A stretch of DNA of 64,000 nt from Thermosynechococcus sp. HN-54 (GCF_023650955.1 NZ_CP098039.1:372001-436000); one strand, 5' to 3'; positions 25,361 to 34,988 are shown, counted from the first letter of the stretch. Numbers and translations: made by a program. The notes: generated from the sequence alone by a model not told the origin.

Positions 25361-25963
25361 ATGGCCTCTTCCCTGCCCATCAAGGCACAAATTGACCTGA
25401 TTTTGCTGAGTCTCGAAGCCTTGGTTGATGTGGGTTCGGCAGAGGTACTGGCATTGGCAGAAGCCATGGGGTTTGAGGCCTATTTGCCCGATCGCGTGGG
25501 GTTATGGCGACTGCGGCAATCGAGTCCTCTGCGGCGGGGTCGCAATGGGCGACGTAAATTGGATGTGGATGAAGCCCGTGCCTTGGCCTTGATCTGCACC
25601 CGCTTAGCCCAGCAACACCAGCAAACCATCCGCACAGCCGTTGAACGCTGGCAACAGCAGACGAGTCAGGGTCGCCCCCCCCACTTAGATCCCGTTCTCG
25701 GGGATTATATTGACCGCTTCACCAGTTTGTATCAAGAGCGAATGGCCGACGACAGTAGCGATGGTAGTGAATTGGCACAACTGGCCTTAGATTTACTCGT
25801 GGATTTGCTCTTTTACAGTACACCCCAAGGGGCACGTCGCCTTTGGATCACCCTGCTAGAACGCACTACTCCTGCGCCCCCATCCCTATCGTTGGTGGAA
25901 CCTGAACCAGTACCTGCACCAGCCCCTGAATTGCCCACCCTGTTTCCCCATTCCGATGTCTAA
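25361..25963 (+). CDS. DUF3038 protein
   Basis: 200 residues, soluble and helical. The segment IDLILLSLEALVDVGS at the N-terminus and LALDLLVDLLFYSTPQGARRLW near residue 150 are typical of DUF3038, found only in cyanobacteria. The last 35 residues are Pro/Glu-rich. The stop codon shares one base with the start of the DUF4335 gene, so the two are translationally coupled, and the pairing is conserved in cyanobacteria. No function is known. Confidence 0.8.
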   Translation: MASSLPIKAQIDLILLSLEALVDVGSAEVLALAEAMGFEAYLPDRVGLWRLRQSSPLRRGRNGRRKLDVDEARALALICTRLAQQHQQTIRTAVERWQQQTSQGRPPHLDPVLGDYIDRFTSLYQERMADDSSDGSELAQLALDLLVDLLFYSTPQGARRLWITLLERTTPAPPSLSLVEPEPVPAPAPELPTLFPHSDV

Positions 25964-27138
25964 TGAGTACCACCCTCAGCTACTCTCAACCCACCTGCCA
26001 ACTGGATGTTGCTGCTGAATTTTTGCCCTTCAGTCAGAAGCTGCGCCGTGCGCCGGTGCGATCGCTCCACTTTAGGCTGGCCTTGGGGGAGAAATTGCGA
26101 TTTGAGGGCAACGATCGCCAGCTCTATCAACTGAAAACCTTAGTCAACGAGTATATTGATGTTTTCCTCAGTCATCATCAGATACCCACGGAAGTTTCAT
26201 CAGGGGGCTTTCGTCTGCGATCGCGATCGCCCTTGGAACATGAACTACACCTACCCGATCACTCGGTGATTCCGCTGCAACTGACGGAGTTGTCCGACTT
26301 AGTGACGGTTCTGGACGACTGGTCTGCGGCTATGGAACCGTTGCCGGAACTGGTAGATCGCGCCCAATCAGCCTTTGCCCACATTCCCATCTGGGCTAAA
26401 AGTGCTGCACTGGCCGTGGGGGTTGTTGCTGCTTTAACCGTCGTCAGCCAACGCTGGCTGCTCCCCCCGGCCGAGATGGTTATGACATCCTCTGAGCCTG
26501 CCCGTGAGCAGGCAAACTTGCCACCCCTCACTCTGCCATCCCCCTTGCCAGAATCGCCAGAAATACCCCAACTCGCTCCTCTGCCAAGTCCACCCCCAGC
26601 TCCCCCCGAAGCTTCTACCCTAGTGCCGCTCCCTACACCCCCAGAAATGCCCCCACCGGCAACACGACCAGCTCCGCCACCTCCAGCCGCTGCTGTCAAG
26701 CCCTTGCCCGCGCCACAACCAGTGACGCCCCCTGCAAACCTCAATCCCAGCTCAGATCAGGGGGATCAAGAGAATGTCATTGTTCAAACTCCCCTAGAGC
26801 GTGCTCCCGCAGGCATTGCCTCGGCGCCGATCGCACCCCCAACCGAAACCGTCCCTGTCCCTGCCACTACCCTACGGGAGGTGAAAACTTACTTTCAAGA
26901 TCGCTGGCGCCCACCATCCAGCTTAGACACGAGTCTGGAATACCGTATTGTCCTCAACCCAGATGGGACACTTGCCCAAGCCCTACCCCTCAATGGTGCG
27001 GCAGTTCGCTTTATTGATCGCACACCCATTCCTTTACAGCAAAGTCCCCTTGCCAGTCCCTTTGGGGGCGATCGCCCAGTTTTACTGCGGTTAGTCTTAA
27101 TGCCCTCTGGAAGCGTGCAAGTGTTTGGTGAAAATTGA
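25963..27138 (+). CDS. DUF4335 protein with Pro-rich linker
   Basis: 391 residues. The N-terminal part (1-120) has the conserved YSQPTCQLDV and PLSFxLRF-like segments of DUF4335. One hydrophobic helix (about 144-160) suggests a single membrane span. A long Pro/Ala/Glu linker (about 180-270) leads to a C-terminal domain of about 100 residues beginning TLREVKTYFQDRW. Start ATG overlaps the DUF3038 stop (25961-25963). The layout suggests a membrane-tethered protein with the C-terminal domain on the far side, function unknown. Confidence 0.75.
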   Translation: MSTTLSYSQPTCQLDVAAEFLPFSQKLRRAPVRSLHFRLALGEKLRFEGNDRQLYQLKTLVNEYIDVFLSHHQIPTEVSSGGFRLRSRSPLEHELHLPDHSVIPLQLTELSDLVTVLDDWSAAMEPLPELVDRAQSAFAHIPIWAKSAALAVGVVAALTVVSQRWLLPPAEMVMTSSEPAREQANLPPLTLPSPLPESPEIPQLAPLPSPPPAPPEASTLVPLPTPPEMPPPATRPAPPPPAAAVKPLPAPQPVTPPANLNPSSDQGDQENVIVQTPLERAPAGIASAPIAPPTETVPVPATTLREVKTYFQDRWRPPSSLDTSLEYRIVLNPDGTLAQALPLNGAAVRFIDRTPIPLQQSPLASPFGGDRPVLLRLVLMPSGSVQVFGEN

Positions 27139-27142
27139 TGTT

Positions 27143-28564
27143 CTATGAGGCACTTGAAGAGACGGCGGGGGTAATAGTCGCAATTTCCTGCAAGCGTTTC
27201 TTCACTTCTGCGGCACTGGTATAGCGTTCCCGCGGGTCTGGGTGGGTGAGGCAGTTAATCAAATCCACCATGAGCGGGTCTAAATGGGGAATGTCCTCTG
27301 CATAGAGACGATACTCCCGGCTACCCCAGCGGAAATAGGTCTCTGGCTCATAGCCCGTGAGCAAATAGACCATTGTTGCCCCCAAGGCAAACAAATCTGA
27401 AGCGGGTTCGGGTTTTCCTTCCTGCTGTTCCGGGGCAGAATAGCCGACTGTACCAATAAATGTCCCGGAGTCGGAGGTCAAAACTGAGGCTTTGCCCCAC
27501 CCCACAAGCACTAGGTTGGTGGTTTCTCGCTGAACATGGGGATGAATGAGATTGGACGGACGAATGTGCAAATGCAACACGGGGGGGGTTTGCTGGTGGA
27601 GCAGTTCTAGCAACTCACACACCGGCATGAGCCAACGACTCACCTCGATCACATTCATTGGCCCCTGCTCCTGAACCCGTTGTTTTAGGGATTGGCCATA
27701 GACCATTTCTGAAACCAAGTAGGAATCTGAGCCGCACTGAAAGGCTTCCCAAAACTTGGGCAACACAGGGTGTTGGATTTGACACAGTTGCCGCGCTTGG
27801 CGTTGAAAGGCGCGAATTTCTTGGGGTGAAGCCGCAAGACTATGTCCCTTGATCACTGCCGTCAGACCACTGCGCCAGCCCAAATAAATGTTGCTTTGGC
27901 CAAGGGCACGAATAATCTGGTAATTACCGAGGGTTTTCCAGACGCGCAGGGGCACACCGCACTCAATGCAAAAAAGATCAGTCTCTTGGGCACGGCGATG
28001 CTGGCAATCGGGTGGTGCCCGCCACTCGCTCAGTAAATGCACAGGCAGTTGACCCTCAACGGCAAATTCAGCCTCCTCTTCCTCCTCTTGGGTGGTGACA
28101 CTGGTACTACTAGAGGTGGAGCTACTAGCTTCGGCATTGGAAACGGGTTCGGCAGCGGTACTGAGGGCGGCTTCTTCCCCTGCGTAGGTGCCCTTCTCGG
28201 CATCCACTAATCGGCCTTCGGGGACTGTTTCCATACGGGCACTGGGCGTGGCGGGGCGCTGATCAGAACCGAGACGGACTTGGATATTGGGGCCAGAGCG
28301 CGCCAAGCGGAGAATGCCGCCATCCATTAAGGTTGCCTGCTGAATGCGTTTACCATCCAAATAGGTGCCGTTGGTGCCAAGATTGACCACTTCCCATTGC
28401 AAGCCATTACGGCGGAGTTCCACATGGTGACGGGACACCACCGCGCTATAGAGCACGACGTGATTATCGACTGCTCGGCCAATACGGATGACATTTTCAT
28501 TTTCAAAGGTCCAGCTTTGGACTGGGGTGGCTTGAACGGGATGGAGTAATGTCAATGTAATCAC
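27143..28564 (-). CDS. FHA domain - pseudokinase protein
   Basis: 473 residues. Residues about 20-100 are an FHA phospho-threonine-binding domain (IRIGRAVDNHVV, SRHHVEL, NLGTNGTYLDG). An acidic Ser/Glu-rich linker (120-180) is followed by a small cysteine cluster (CQH, CIECG) and a kinase-fold domain (about 225-465). The kinase lacks catalytic residues: the HRDxKPxN loop reads HLHIRPSN, with His in place of Asp, and DFG reads GWG, while the ATP-binding Lys in VIKG is kept. It is therefore a probable pseudokinase. Its likely role is to read phosphorylation and relay it allosterically. It follows a second FHA gene on the same strand by 42 bases. Confidence 0.85.
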   Translation of the reverse strand: MITLTLLHPVQATPVQSWTFENENVIRIGRAVDNHVVLYSAVVSRHHVELRRNGLQWEVVNLGTNGTYLDGKRIQQATLMDGGILRLARSGPNIQVRLGSDQRPATPSARMETVPEGRLVDAEKGTYAGEEAALSTAAEPVSNAEASSSTSSSTSVTTQEEEEEAEFAVEGQLPVHLLSEWRAPPDCQHRRAQETDLFCIECGVPLRVWKTLGNYQIIRALGQSNIYLGWRSGLTAVIKGHSLAASPQEIRAFQRQARQLCQIQHPVLPKFWEAFQCGSDSYLVSEMVYGQSLKQRVQEQGPMNVIEVSRWLMPVCELLELLHQQTPPVLHLHIRPSNLIHPHVQRETTNLVLVGWGKASVLTSDSGTFIGTVGYSAPEQQEGKPEPASDLFALGATMVYLLTGYEPETYFRWGSREYRLYAEDIPHLDPLMVDLINCLTHPDPRERYTSAAEVKKRLQEIATITPAVSSSAS

Positions 28565-28606
28565 GTTGTCTAACCGCCTCTTCGTACCTGAATAGACTCG
28601 AAAGAA

Positions 28607-29251
28607 CTAGGAGATGCGTTCATAGATGAAGGTGACTAAGTCTCCTTTACCCAAGGCAATGCGATCGCCCGACTGAAGACGGTGACGATTGCCCGGATAC
28701 AGAGGAATATTGTTAATATATGTACCATTGGCGCTTCCCACATCTTCAATATAATGGGCATCCCCCTCAACCCGCAGATCCGCATGAATACGGGAGACAA
28801 TTTCTGAGTTGGGGAAGCCAGCGACATCAATATCAGGGGGGATGCGATCGTTGGGCTTGCCAATATGAATCACCGCACGGCCGGTGGGAATTTTCAGTTC
28901 AGTACGGGTTTGCACGTGGACAAGCTTCGCTTCGATGGTGGCGATCACCGGCGAGAAGACATGGGCGGGTGGGGGAGGCGGCGGCGATAGGGTTGACAGG
29001 CGGCCTTGAGACGCCACAGTTTCCAAAGTGGGGGCAGCAGTGGCTCTCGGTTGAATGATCTCTGGCATAGGGGGTGGACTGACAGCCATGCGACGCAGGT
29101 TAAAACCGCATTGGCCACAAAAACTGGCATCTGCTTGAACCGGGGCACCACAATTTGGACAAGAATTCATACTGGGCATGGGCGAAAAGCACGCTTCACA
29201 TTGAACAGCACCAACGGGATTGGGATGGAAACATTCGGAACAGATAATCAT
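28607..29251 (-). CDS. zinc-ribbon FHA domain protein
   Basis: 214 residues. Two zinc-binding Cys4 modules open the protein: CSECFHPNPVGAVQCEAC-like (Cys at 4, 7, 18 and 21) and CPNCGAPVQADASFCGQC-like. A Pro-rich linker leads to a C-terminal FHA domain (about 125-205; IHIGKPNDRIPPDIDV, SRIHADL, DVGSANGTYIN), which binds phosphothreonine. The FHA-pseudokinase gene follows on the same strand, and the two could read the same phosphorylation signal. Which kinase feeds them is unknown; the kinase-TIR-AAA protein at 1.1 kb is one candidate in this window. Confidence 0.85.
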   Translation of the reverse strand: MIICSECFHPNPVGAVQCEACFSPMPSMNSCPNCGAPVQADASFCGQCGFNLRRMAVSPPPMPEIIQPRATAAPTLETVASQGRLSTLSPPPPPPAHVFSPVIATIEAKLVHVQTRTELKIPTGRAVIHIGKPNDRIPPDIDVAGFPNSEIVSRIHADLRVEGDAHYIEDVGSANGTYINNIPLYPGNRHRLQSGDRIALGKGDLVTFIYERIS

Positions 29252-29337
29252 CGTAATGATCCCCTATTCCACTGCCAGTCCAACCAACCTACGACAACAG
29301 TCCCCATGGCCTGTCTCAGCATCCCTGAGTTAGTCAA

Positions 29338-29367
29338 AGGTTAGCTGTCCCTATACCTAGGTTAGCT
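29338..29367. repeat. 9-bp direct repeat, 21-bp period, upstream of the FHA operon
   Basis: AGGTTAGCT occurs at 29338-29346 and again at 29359-29367, two helical turns apart. It lies about 90-115 bases upstream of the zinc-ribbon FHA start. Such spacing suits a dimeric regulator. On the minus strand a possible promoter TTGGAG and TATAGG overlaps it. Binding is untested. Confidence 0.35.
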
Positions 29368-29413
29368 TTTACACTCCAATTCTATACGGGTTCATCGCAA
29401 AACCGCTGCGGAA

Positions 29414-30211
29414 TTAAAATCGACCGCTAACGTAATTGCGAGTCAGGGGGTGTTGTGGCTTTTGAAACAGCAAGCGAGTTGGGGCGTACTCAATGAGCTG
29501 ATTCACAGCGTATCCCTCAGAGGTGGGTTGCACAGCTAAAAAGGCAGTCCAGTCAGAAATGCGTGCTGCCTGTCGCAGGTGATGGGTTGCCATGATCACG
29601 GTGTAGGTTTGTTTAAGGTGACACAGACACTCCTCCATGCGGCGGGTGGCGGCAGTATCAAGCCCCATGCAGGGGTCATCCAGTAGTAGAATCTCCGGCT
29701 GCAGGGCGATCGCCCGCGCCAAACAGAGGCGCTGTTGCTGCTCTAGGGACAGGTGCAGTGCAGGAGTGTCTAAATGATCCTTGAGAGTCTCCCACAGATC
29801 TACTTGTGCCAACGCAGATTGCACAAGGGCATCCAAATCTCCTTGATAGCCACTCACACGGGCGCCAAAGGCCACATTGTCGTAGATGGATTTCGGAAAT
29901 AGACTCGGCCTGCTGAAAATCATGGGCAGACGGCGGCGGATTTGAAAGGCATCCCAGTCGTAGAGGTTGTGTTGGCGGTAGTAAATGGCACCGGTAACGT
30001 GAATCCCCGGCAACATCTCACTGAGGCGGTTAAAGCACTGCAACAACAGACTCTTACCCGATCCAGAGGCACCAATGAACATCACCAGTTGTCGCCTAGG
30101 AATCCTCAGGCTGACATTACTCACCAGCAATTGATGGCGGTAGAAGACACTGAGGTGATGCACATCGAGGAGCGTATCTTGGCCAATGGCGATAGGGTCG
30201 AGGGCAGTCAT
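29414..30211 (-). CDS. divergent PstB-like ABC ATPase
   Basis: 265 residues, similar to the phosphate-transport ATPase PstB in layout: GASGSGKSLLLQCFNRLSE around the P-loop, a Q-loop region IFSRPSLFPKSIYDNVAFG, and Walker B. It departs at key points. The signature LSGGQ is LSLEQ, and Walker B ends LLLDDPCMGLD, with Asp where the catalytic Glu sits, so hydrolysis may be slow. No pst permease genes are adjacent. The RND pump gene lies upstream on the same strand, 59 bases away. Substrate and partners unknown. Confidence 0.75.
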   Translation of the reverse strand: MTALDPIAIGQDTLLDVHHLSVFYRHQLLVSNVSLRIPRRQLVMFIGASGSGKSLLLQCFNRLSEMLPGIHVTGAIYYRQHNLYDWDAFQIRRRLPMIFSRPSLFPKSIYDNVAFGARVSGYQGDLDALVQSALAQVDLWETLKDHLDTPALHLSLEQQQRLCLARAIALQPEILLLDDPCMGLDTAATRRMEECLCHLKQTYTVIMATHHLRQAARISDWTAFLAVQPTSEGYAVNQLIEYAPTRLLFQKPQHPLTRNYVSGRF

Positions 30212-30270
30212 CGGTAGGACGGAGGAAACAGTGTCACTCCCACTTATACCGCCCTGTTGAGTCAGGGGGG

Positions 30271-33200
30271 CTAACCTTCTTGATGTTCCTCAGGAGAAGA
30301 ACTGGTGGGGGTGATGATTGCTGCTGAGATGACTTCAGGAGAGTGGCGGGGCGATCGCTCGAAGCCATGGAGGATGACATAAAAACAGGGAATGAGAAAG
30401 AGGGTAAGCAGGGTAGCAACCGCCAAACCAGAAAAGACCACAATTCCAAGGGGTTGCAAAAACTCTGATCCTTCTCCTAACCCTAGCGCCAAGGGAAACA
30501 TCCCCACCACCGTGGTAATGGTCGTCATCAGGATCGGACGCAGACGGGCGGGGGCAGCTTTGCGAATGGCTTGGCTACGACTACAACCCTCCTGCTGGTA
30601 AATTTCGTTGGCTAGCTCCACCATGATGATGGCATTATTGACAACAATCCCCACAAGCAGGATGGCACCGACAATCACGGTGGCACCAATGGCAGTTTGC
30701 GTGAGGTACAGCCCCCAAATGCCGCCGGCCAAGGCCAAGGGAATCGTAAACATGATCACTAAGGGGTCAAGCAGCGAATTGTACTGTACCGCCATGACTA
30801 CAAAGACCAGAAAGGCGGCCAAGCTGCCCAAGACGAATAAGGCCTGTTGCAATTGCTGATTGGATTGAGCCGCTGCACTCGGCATCAAGGACACCCCCCG
30901 CGGAAACTCCAGATCGTTGAGAATATCATTCACTTGGGCAAGGGCAGCACTGAGACTCGCCCCTTCGACAAGGTTGCCCGCCAGCATGAAGACTTGCTGC
31001 TGGTTGATCCGCCGAATTTCCGCCGGTGCTTGACTGGGTTCGATGCGAGCGACATCCCCAAGGCGGAGGGGACGGTTGTTAGGGGTAAACAGGGGAATCG
31101 TGGCGAGATCCGCCGGCTCTTGAATGCTTTCACTGTCCAATTGGACGCGAATATCCACCAAGCGATCGCCCCGTTGCAGGCGTGTGGGCACAAACCCCTC
31201 CAAAGCCGTTTGAATCGTCTGGCCCAGGTTGAGGGTATTCAGCCCCAGTTCACTGACCCGTTCCCAATCGGGCAGAACTTGAATTTCTGGCTGGCGAGGA
31301 TCGGCATCGGGACGAAAGCGCACCAACGTCGCCTTCTCATCAAGGACTTGGAGCACTTGGCGACCAAAGCGGTTCAGGGTTTGTTCATCATCACCCCGCA
31401 GCATCACATCAATGTCCGCCCCTCGCACCGGCGAGTTGGTGAGAATAATGCCGCGCACTTGGCCGGGACTCAGGCGCAGTCGCACGCCCACAAGGTTGAG
31501 TTGATCAAGGGCTTTCGTCGCTTCTGTGATATAGCGATCCGCGCTAACACCGCGCCGCAGAATAATGTTGCTATTGGCTCGCAGCGGATTGGCAATCGTA
31601 TTGGTGCCAAAGAGGGCACCCCCCGTTGTCGTAAAGACGGCCTCGGTACCCGGTTGTGCCATCAGCACCTCATCCACTGCCGCCATGATGCGGCGACTCG
31701 TGGGTAGGGGGGTTCCCGGTGGAAAAATGGCCGTTAGGTTCACTTGACCGGTATTAATCCGCGGTAGCAACTCTTGGGGAATTTGCTGCGCTAAGAGCCA
31801 ACTGCCGCCGCCAAGCAGGGCGATCGCCAGTCCCACCACCAGCCAGCGTGCCCGCAACACTTGTGCCAAAGCCCATTCATAGCGTCCTGTCAGCCAGCGG
31901 AATTTTTCATTAAAAAGGCGAATAACGGCCACCTGTCGCAGGCGATTTTGCACCCGCACCCCCAGTAGGCGTGAAGCCAAAGCGGGTACCACCGTCAGTG
32001 CCACCAGCAGCGACGCCGCAACAGCAAAACTAATCGTCAGGATCAATTCATTAAAGAGTAGGGCAATCAAGCCCCCCAGCAACAAAAAGGGCAAAATAGC
32101 GACCAAGTTAGTGAGGGTAGAGGCCAAAAGTACCGATTCAATACCTTGGCTGCGGCGTTTGACCTCCTCTAGGTACTGTTCTTGGCTCATGTGATGAGGG
32201 TCAATATCCGCCAAGGTTTCCAACATCACAATGGCATTATCCACAACAATGCCTACTCCAAGGGCAAGTCCACCCAAGCTAAAAACATTGAGGGAGAAAT
32301 GAAATAGCCCCATCAGCAGCATTGCTGCCATGGTTGAGAGGGGAATAGCCAGCACAATAATCAACGTCTGCCGCACCGAGCCAAGGAACAGCAGCACAGC
32401 GATCGCCGCCAACAGGGTTCCCGTCAGGCCGGCGGTAATCACATTATTCAGCGAGTTACGAATATAAACCGACTCATCAAGAACAGGAATGATCTGCGCA
32501 TCGCGGGGCACGAGATTGGCGGCTTGTAGCTCGGCTAAACGCCGCTTGATACCATCGGCGACTTCCACCGTATTGGCTTCCGGCTGCTTGAGAATACTGA
32601 CTTTAACCGCTGGCTGGCCATTGAGCGTTACGAATACCCGCTGCTCGGCACTGCCATCCACCACTTGCGCCACATCCCGCAGATAGACTCGCTGACCATG
32701 GGTGCCCGTCAGCACCACATCCTCAATTTCACTGGCATTGCGAAACCGTCCCACTGTTCGCGTCAAGGGTTCTGCCATTGAGCCGCGAATCCGCCCGCCG
32801 GAGACATCTTGGTTGCGATCGCTCAAAGCGGTTAACACTTGATTTAGCCCCACCCCCGTAGCTTGCAGTCGATCCAGATCCACTAGAATTCGCACTTCTT
32901 CGGTCGTCCCCCCAGAGATATCCACCCCTGCCACGCCGGGGACAACACTCAGTTCGCGATCCAAATCCTCGTCGGCAAAGACCCGTAACTGGCGACCACT
33001 GAGCGTTTCTGAGGTCAGTGCAAACTCATAGACTGGCAATTGCGACGGATCAAACTTAAAGAGGCGCGGCGACTCAATCATATCCGGCAAGCTACTGCGG
33101 GCACGGTTAAAAGCAGCAGTGGCTTCATTTAAGGCCTGATCAACATCGCCACCGGGTTCAAAGAATAAGTCAATGCTGACTTGACCTTCGCGGGTTTGGG

Positions 33201-33459
33201 AATAAACCTGCACCACTCCCTCCGTACGACTGAGGGCTTCCTCAAGGGGCTTGGTCACCTCCTCAACAGCGACGCTAGGTACCACCCCTGGAACATCCAG
33301 CCGTACACCAATGCGCGGGTAGGTAATTGCCGGTAGCAAATCCACTTGCAGCCGCATGAGAATGAAGACCGCCAAAACAACGACAGTCAGGGTCAGCATC
33401 AGGGTACCGATATGGCGGGTCACCGCCAAGCTGCTAAAGCTAAACCGGGAGGAGGTCAT
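30271..33459 (-). CDS. RND family efflux transporter (AcrB/HAE type)
   Basis: 1062 residues, full length for an inner-membrane RND pump. Twelve membrane spans in the usual 1+5+1+5 pattern can be traced; GVGIVVDNAIVMLE in TM4 carries the conserved proton-relay acidic residue, and LVGIVVNNAIIMVE is its TM10 counterpart. Two large periplasmic loops separate them. Such pumps export drugs, lipids or metabolites with proton uptake and need a membrane-fusion and an outer-membrane partner, neither encoded here. The downstream PstB-like gene follows after 59 bases. Substrate unknown. Confidence 0.92.
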   Translation of the reverse strand: MTSSRFSFSSLAVTRHIGTLMLTLTVVVLAVFILMRLQVDLLPAITYPRIGVRLDVPGVVPSVAVEEVTKPLEEALSRTEGVVQVYSQTREGQVSIDLFFEPGGDVDQALNEATAAFNRARSSLPDMIESPRLFKFDPSQLPVYEFALTSETLSGRQLRVFADEDLDRELSVVPGVAGVDISGGTTEEVRILVDLDRLQATGVGLNQVLTALSDRNQDVSGGRIRGSMAEPLTRTVGRFRNASEIEDVVLTGTHGQRVYLRDVAQVVDGSAEQRVFVTLNGQPAVKVSILKQPEANTVEVADGIKRRLAELQAANLVPRDAQIIPVLDESVYIRNSLNNVITAGLTGTLLAAIAVLLFLGSVRQTLIIVLAIPLSTMAAMLLMGLFHFSLNVFSLGGLALGVGIVVDNAIVMLETLADIDPHHMSQEQYLEEVKRRSQGIESVLLASTLTNLVAILPFLLLGGLIALLFNELILTISFAVAASLLVALTVVPALASRLLGVRVQNRLRQVAVIRLFNEKFRWLTGRYEWALAQVLRARWLVVGLAIALLGGGSWLLAQQIPQELLPRINTGQVNLTAIFPPGTPLPTSRRIMAAVDEVLMAQPGTEAVFTTTGGALFGTNTIANPLRANSNIILRRGVSADRYITEATKALDQLNLVGVRLRLSPGQVRGIILTNSPVRGADIDVMLRGDDEQTLNRFGRQVLQVLDEKATLVRFRPDADPRQPEIQVLPDWERVSELGLNTLNLGQTIQTALEGFVPTRLQRGDRLVDIRVQLDSESIQEPADLATIPLFTPNNRPLRLGDVARIEPSQAPAEIRRINQQQVFMLAGNLVEGASLSAALAQVNDILNDLEFPRGVSLMPSAAAQSNQQLQQALFVLGSLAAFLVFVVMAVQYNSLLDPLVIMFTIPLALAGGIWGLYLTQTAIGATVIVGAILLVGIVVNNAIIMVELANEIYQQEGCSRSQAIRKAAPARLRPILMTTITTVVGMFPLALGLGEGSEFLQPLGIVVFSGLAVATLLTLFLIPCFYVILHGFERSPRHSPEVISAAIITPTSSSPEEHQEG

Positions 33460-33629
33460 GCAAGTTCAACTAGTGTAAAAGTCATCCTTTAGACACCGCT
33501 ACTCTAACAAATTGTTTCTCAGCTTTCATCGGCGTAATTTTCTTCCTGAGATATTCCTCAGGCCTGCTGACTTGCTGATGCAGCTCTCACTCAATTGAAT
33601 TGGTGGGTAAGCTTATGAAGAGCAGGGTG

Positions 33630-34964
33630 TCATACCCAGACCCAGCGATCGCGCCCCCCATGCTTTGCCTGATACAGCGCTTGATCCGCGCGAGGAATTG
33701 AGTCACTCAGCACCTGTTCCCCCGGTCGAAAAAGTGTGACCCCTAAGCTAATGGTTGCAGCCAAAAACTGCTGATCCTCTAGTTCAATGGGTTCGTTTCT
33801 CACCGCGGAGCAGAGTTCCTCGGCCACTGATTTAGCATGGTCTACATTGGTGGCAAAAAACAAGAGAACAAATTCTTCGCCCCCCCAGCGAACCAAAATA
33901 CTATCTTGACAGGCCTCTATCACCTGCTTTGCTCTTGCCGCTAAGGTACGCAGAACCACATCGCCCTGATCATGACCATAGGTATCGTTGATGTGCTTAA
34001 AGTGATCGATGTCGAAAATCATGACGGTTAGCAGCGCATCCCCTGTCGCTGCTTGGGACTGGTAAGCCTCAACCCGACTCAACAGAAAGCGGCGATTAAA
34101 AGCCCCAGTGAGGGGATCTAACCAAGCCAAGGCCAACAGCGCTTGCTCTCGCTGGCGCATATCACTGATGTCAGAAACAATCCACACACGCCCTAGCCGA
34201 CTGTCGCCTCGCACGGGATGGGTGTCAATGAGGAAGGTTTTCTCACCCATCAGACACTCCCCCTTCGCACTGAAGTTTGCATCAGCACTCAAGCCTTGAA
34301 AAATTTGGGTTAATTCGTCGCCGTTATCGCATCTCTGCCGTGCCTGTTTCATTTGCTCGGCAACGACCTGAACAGGATGGCTCCCTGCTGGCAGTTGCAA
34401 CCACTGACTGGCATAGGCATTGACCATGGCTGTAGAGCCATCCCCCTTGATCAAAACCAAGCCCAGCGGCACGGTGTCGAAAATATCTTGGAATTGCACT
34501 TCAAAAATGACGCTGCTTTGCCGTTGGCGATGATGGGTCAACAGTTGCCGATAAAGAGCCGCGATATAGCCTTGTTGTTCTGCGAGTTGCCACAGTAGCC
34601 CCTCTACGGGATTCACCAATAGCAACCCTTGCTGCCACTGCTCCGGCTCACCGCATGGAAGGTAAACAATTCGCTCAACTTTGTCTAAAAGGCAGAAAAA
34701 AATAGAGGGCAATTTTAGAAAAGGCGTGACATCAATGACAGCCCCCTCAACCAAATCTTGCCACGGGGCGATAATTTCGACGTTGGGAAATCGGGAGGTG
34801 CTAGTTGTGGTGATAATTTGTGCCCGATTGCCTTGGTGATCGACTGTTAAGGCCAGGACAAGGTCAGATTGAGACCAATTAGCGACTAGATGACAAAATG
34901 CTGTGATAGCATCGGGAGCAGGGAGAAGTTGGCGGGGTAGATGTTCGTGCAAACTTTTGAGCAT
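33630..34964 (-). CDS. PAS - GGDEF diguanylate cyclase
   Basis: 444 residues. The N-terminal 150 residues form a sensor region of unclear fold (possible GAF), residues about 160-270 a PAS domain (FQDIFDTVPLGLVLIKGDG), and residues about 275-440 a GGDEF domain with RWGGEEF, so cyclic di-GMP synthesis is expected. No RxxD inhibitory site precedes the GGEEF, meaning little product feedback. It follows, by 24 bases, an RsbQ-like hydrolase gene on the same strand, so the hydrolase may supply or modify the PAS ligand, as RsbQ does for the PAS domain of RsbP in Bacillus. Confidence 0.88.
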   Translation of the reverse strand: MLKSLHEHLPRQLLPAPDAITAFCHLVANWSQSDLVLALTVDHQGNRAQIITTTSTSRFPNVEIIAPWQDLVEGAVIDVTPFLKLPSIFFCLLDKVERIVYLPCGEPEQWQQGLLLVNPVEGLLWQLAEQQGYIAALYRQLLTHHRQRQSSVIFEVQFQDIFDTVPLGLVLIKGDGSTAMVNAYASQWLQLPAGSHPVQVVAEQMKQARQRCDNGDELTQIFQGLSADANFSAKGECLMGEKTFLIDTHPVRGDSRLGRVWIVSDISDMRQREQALLALAWLDPLTGAFNRRFLLSRVEAYQSQAATGDALLTVMIFDIDHFKHINDTYGHDQGDVVLRTLAARAKQVIEACQDSILVRWGGEEFVLLFFATNVDHAKSVAEELCSAVRNEPIELEDQQFLAATISLGVTLFRPGEQVLSDSIPRADQALYQAKHGGRDRWVWV

Positions 34965-34988
34965 GCCCTAGTCAGAATGGATTATAAA

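Noticed and set aside
26500-26780. Pro-rich repeat-like DNA in the DUF4335 gene
   Set aside because: It is coding Pro/Ala linker sequence of irregular period, not a DNA repeat.
30847-31707. 286-codon open frame antisense to the RND pump gene
   Set aside because: Lies fully within a certain gene on the other strand, no family resemblance.
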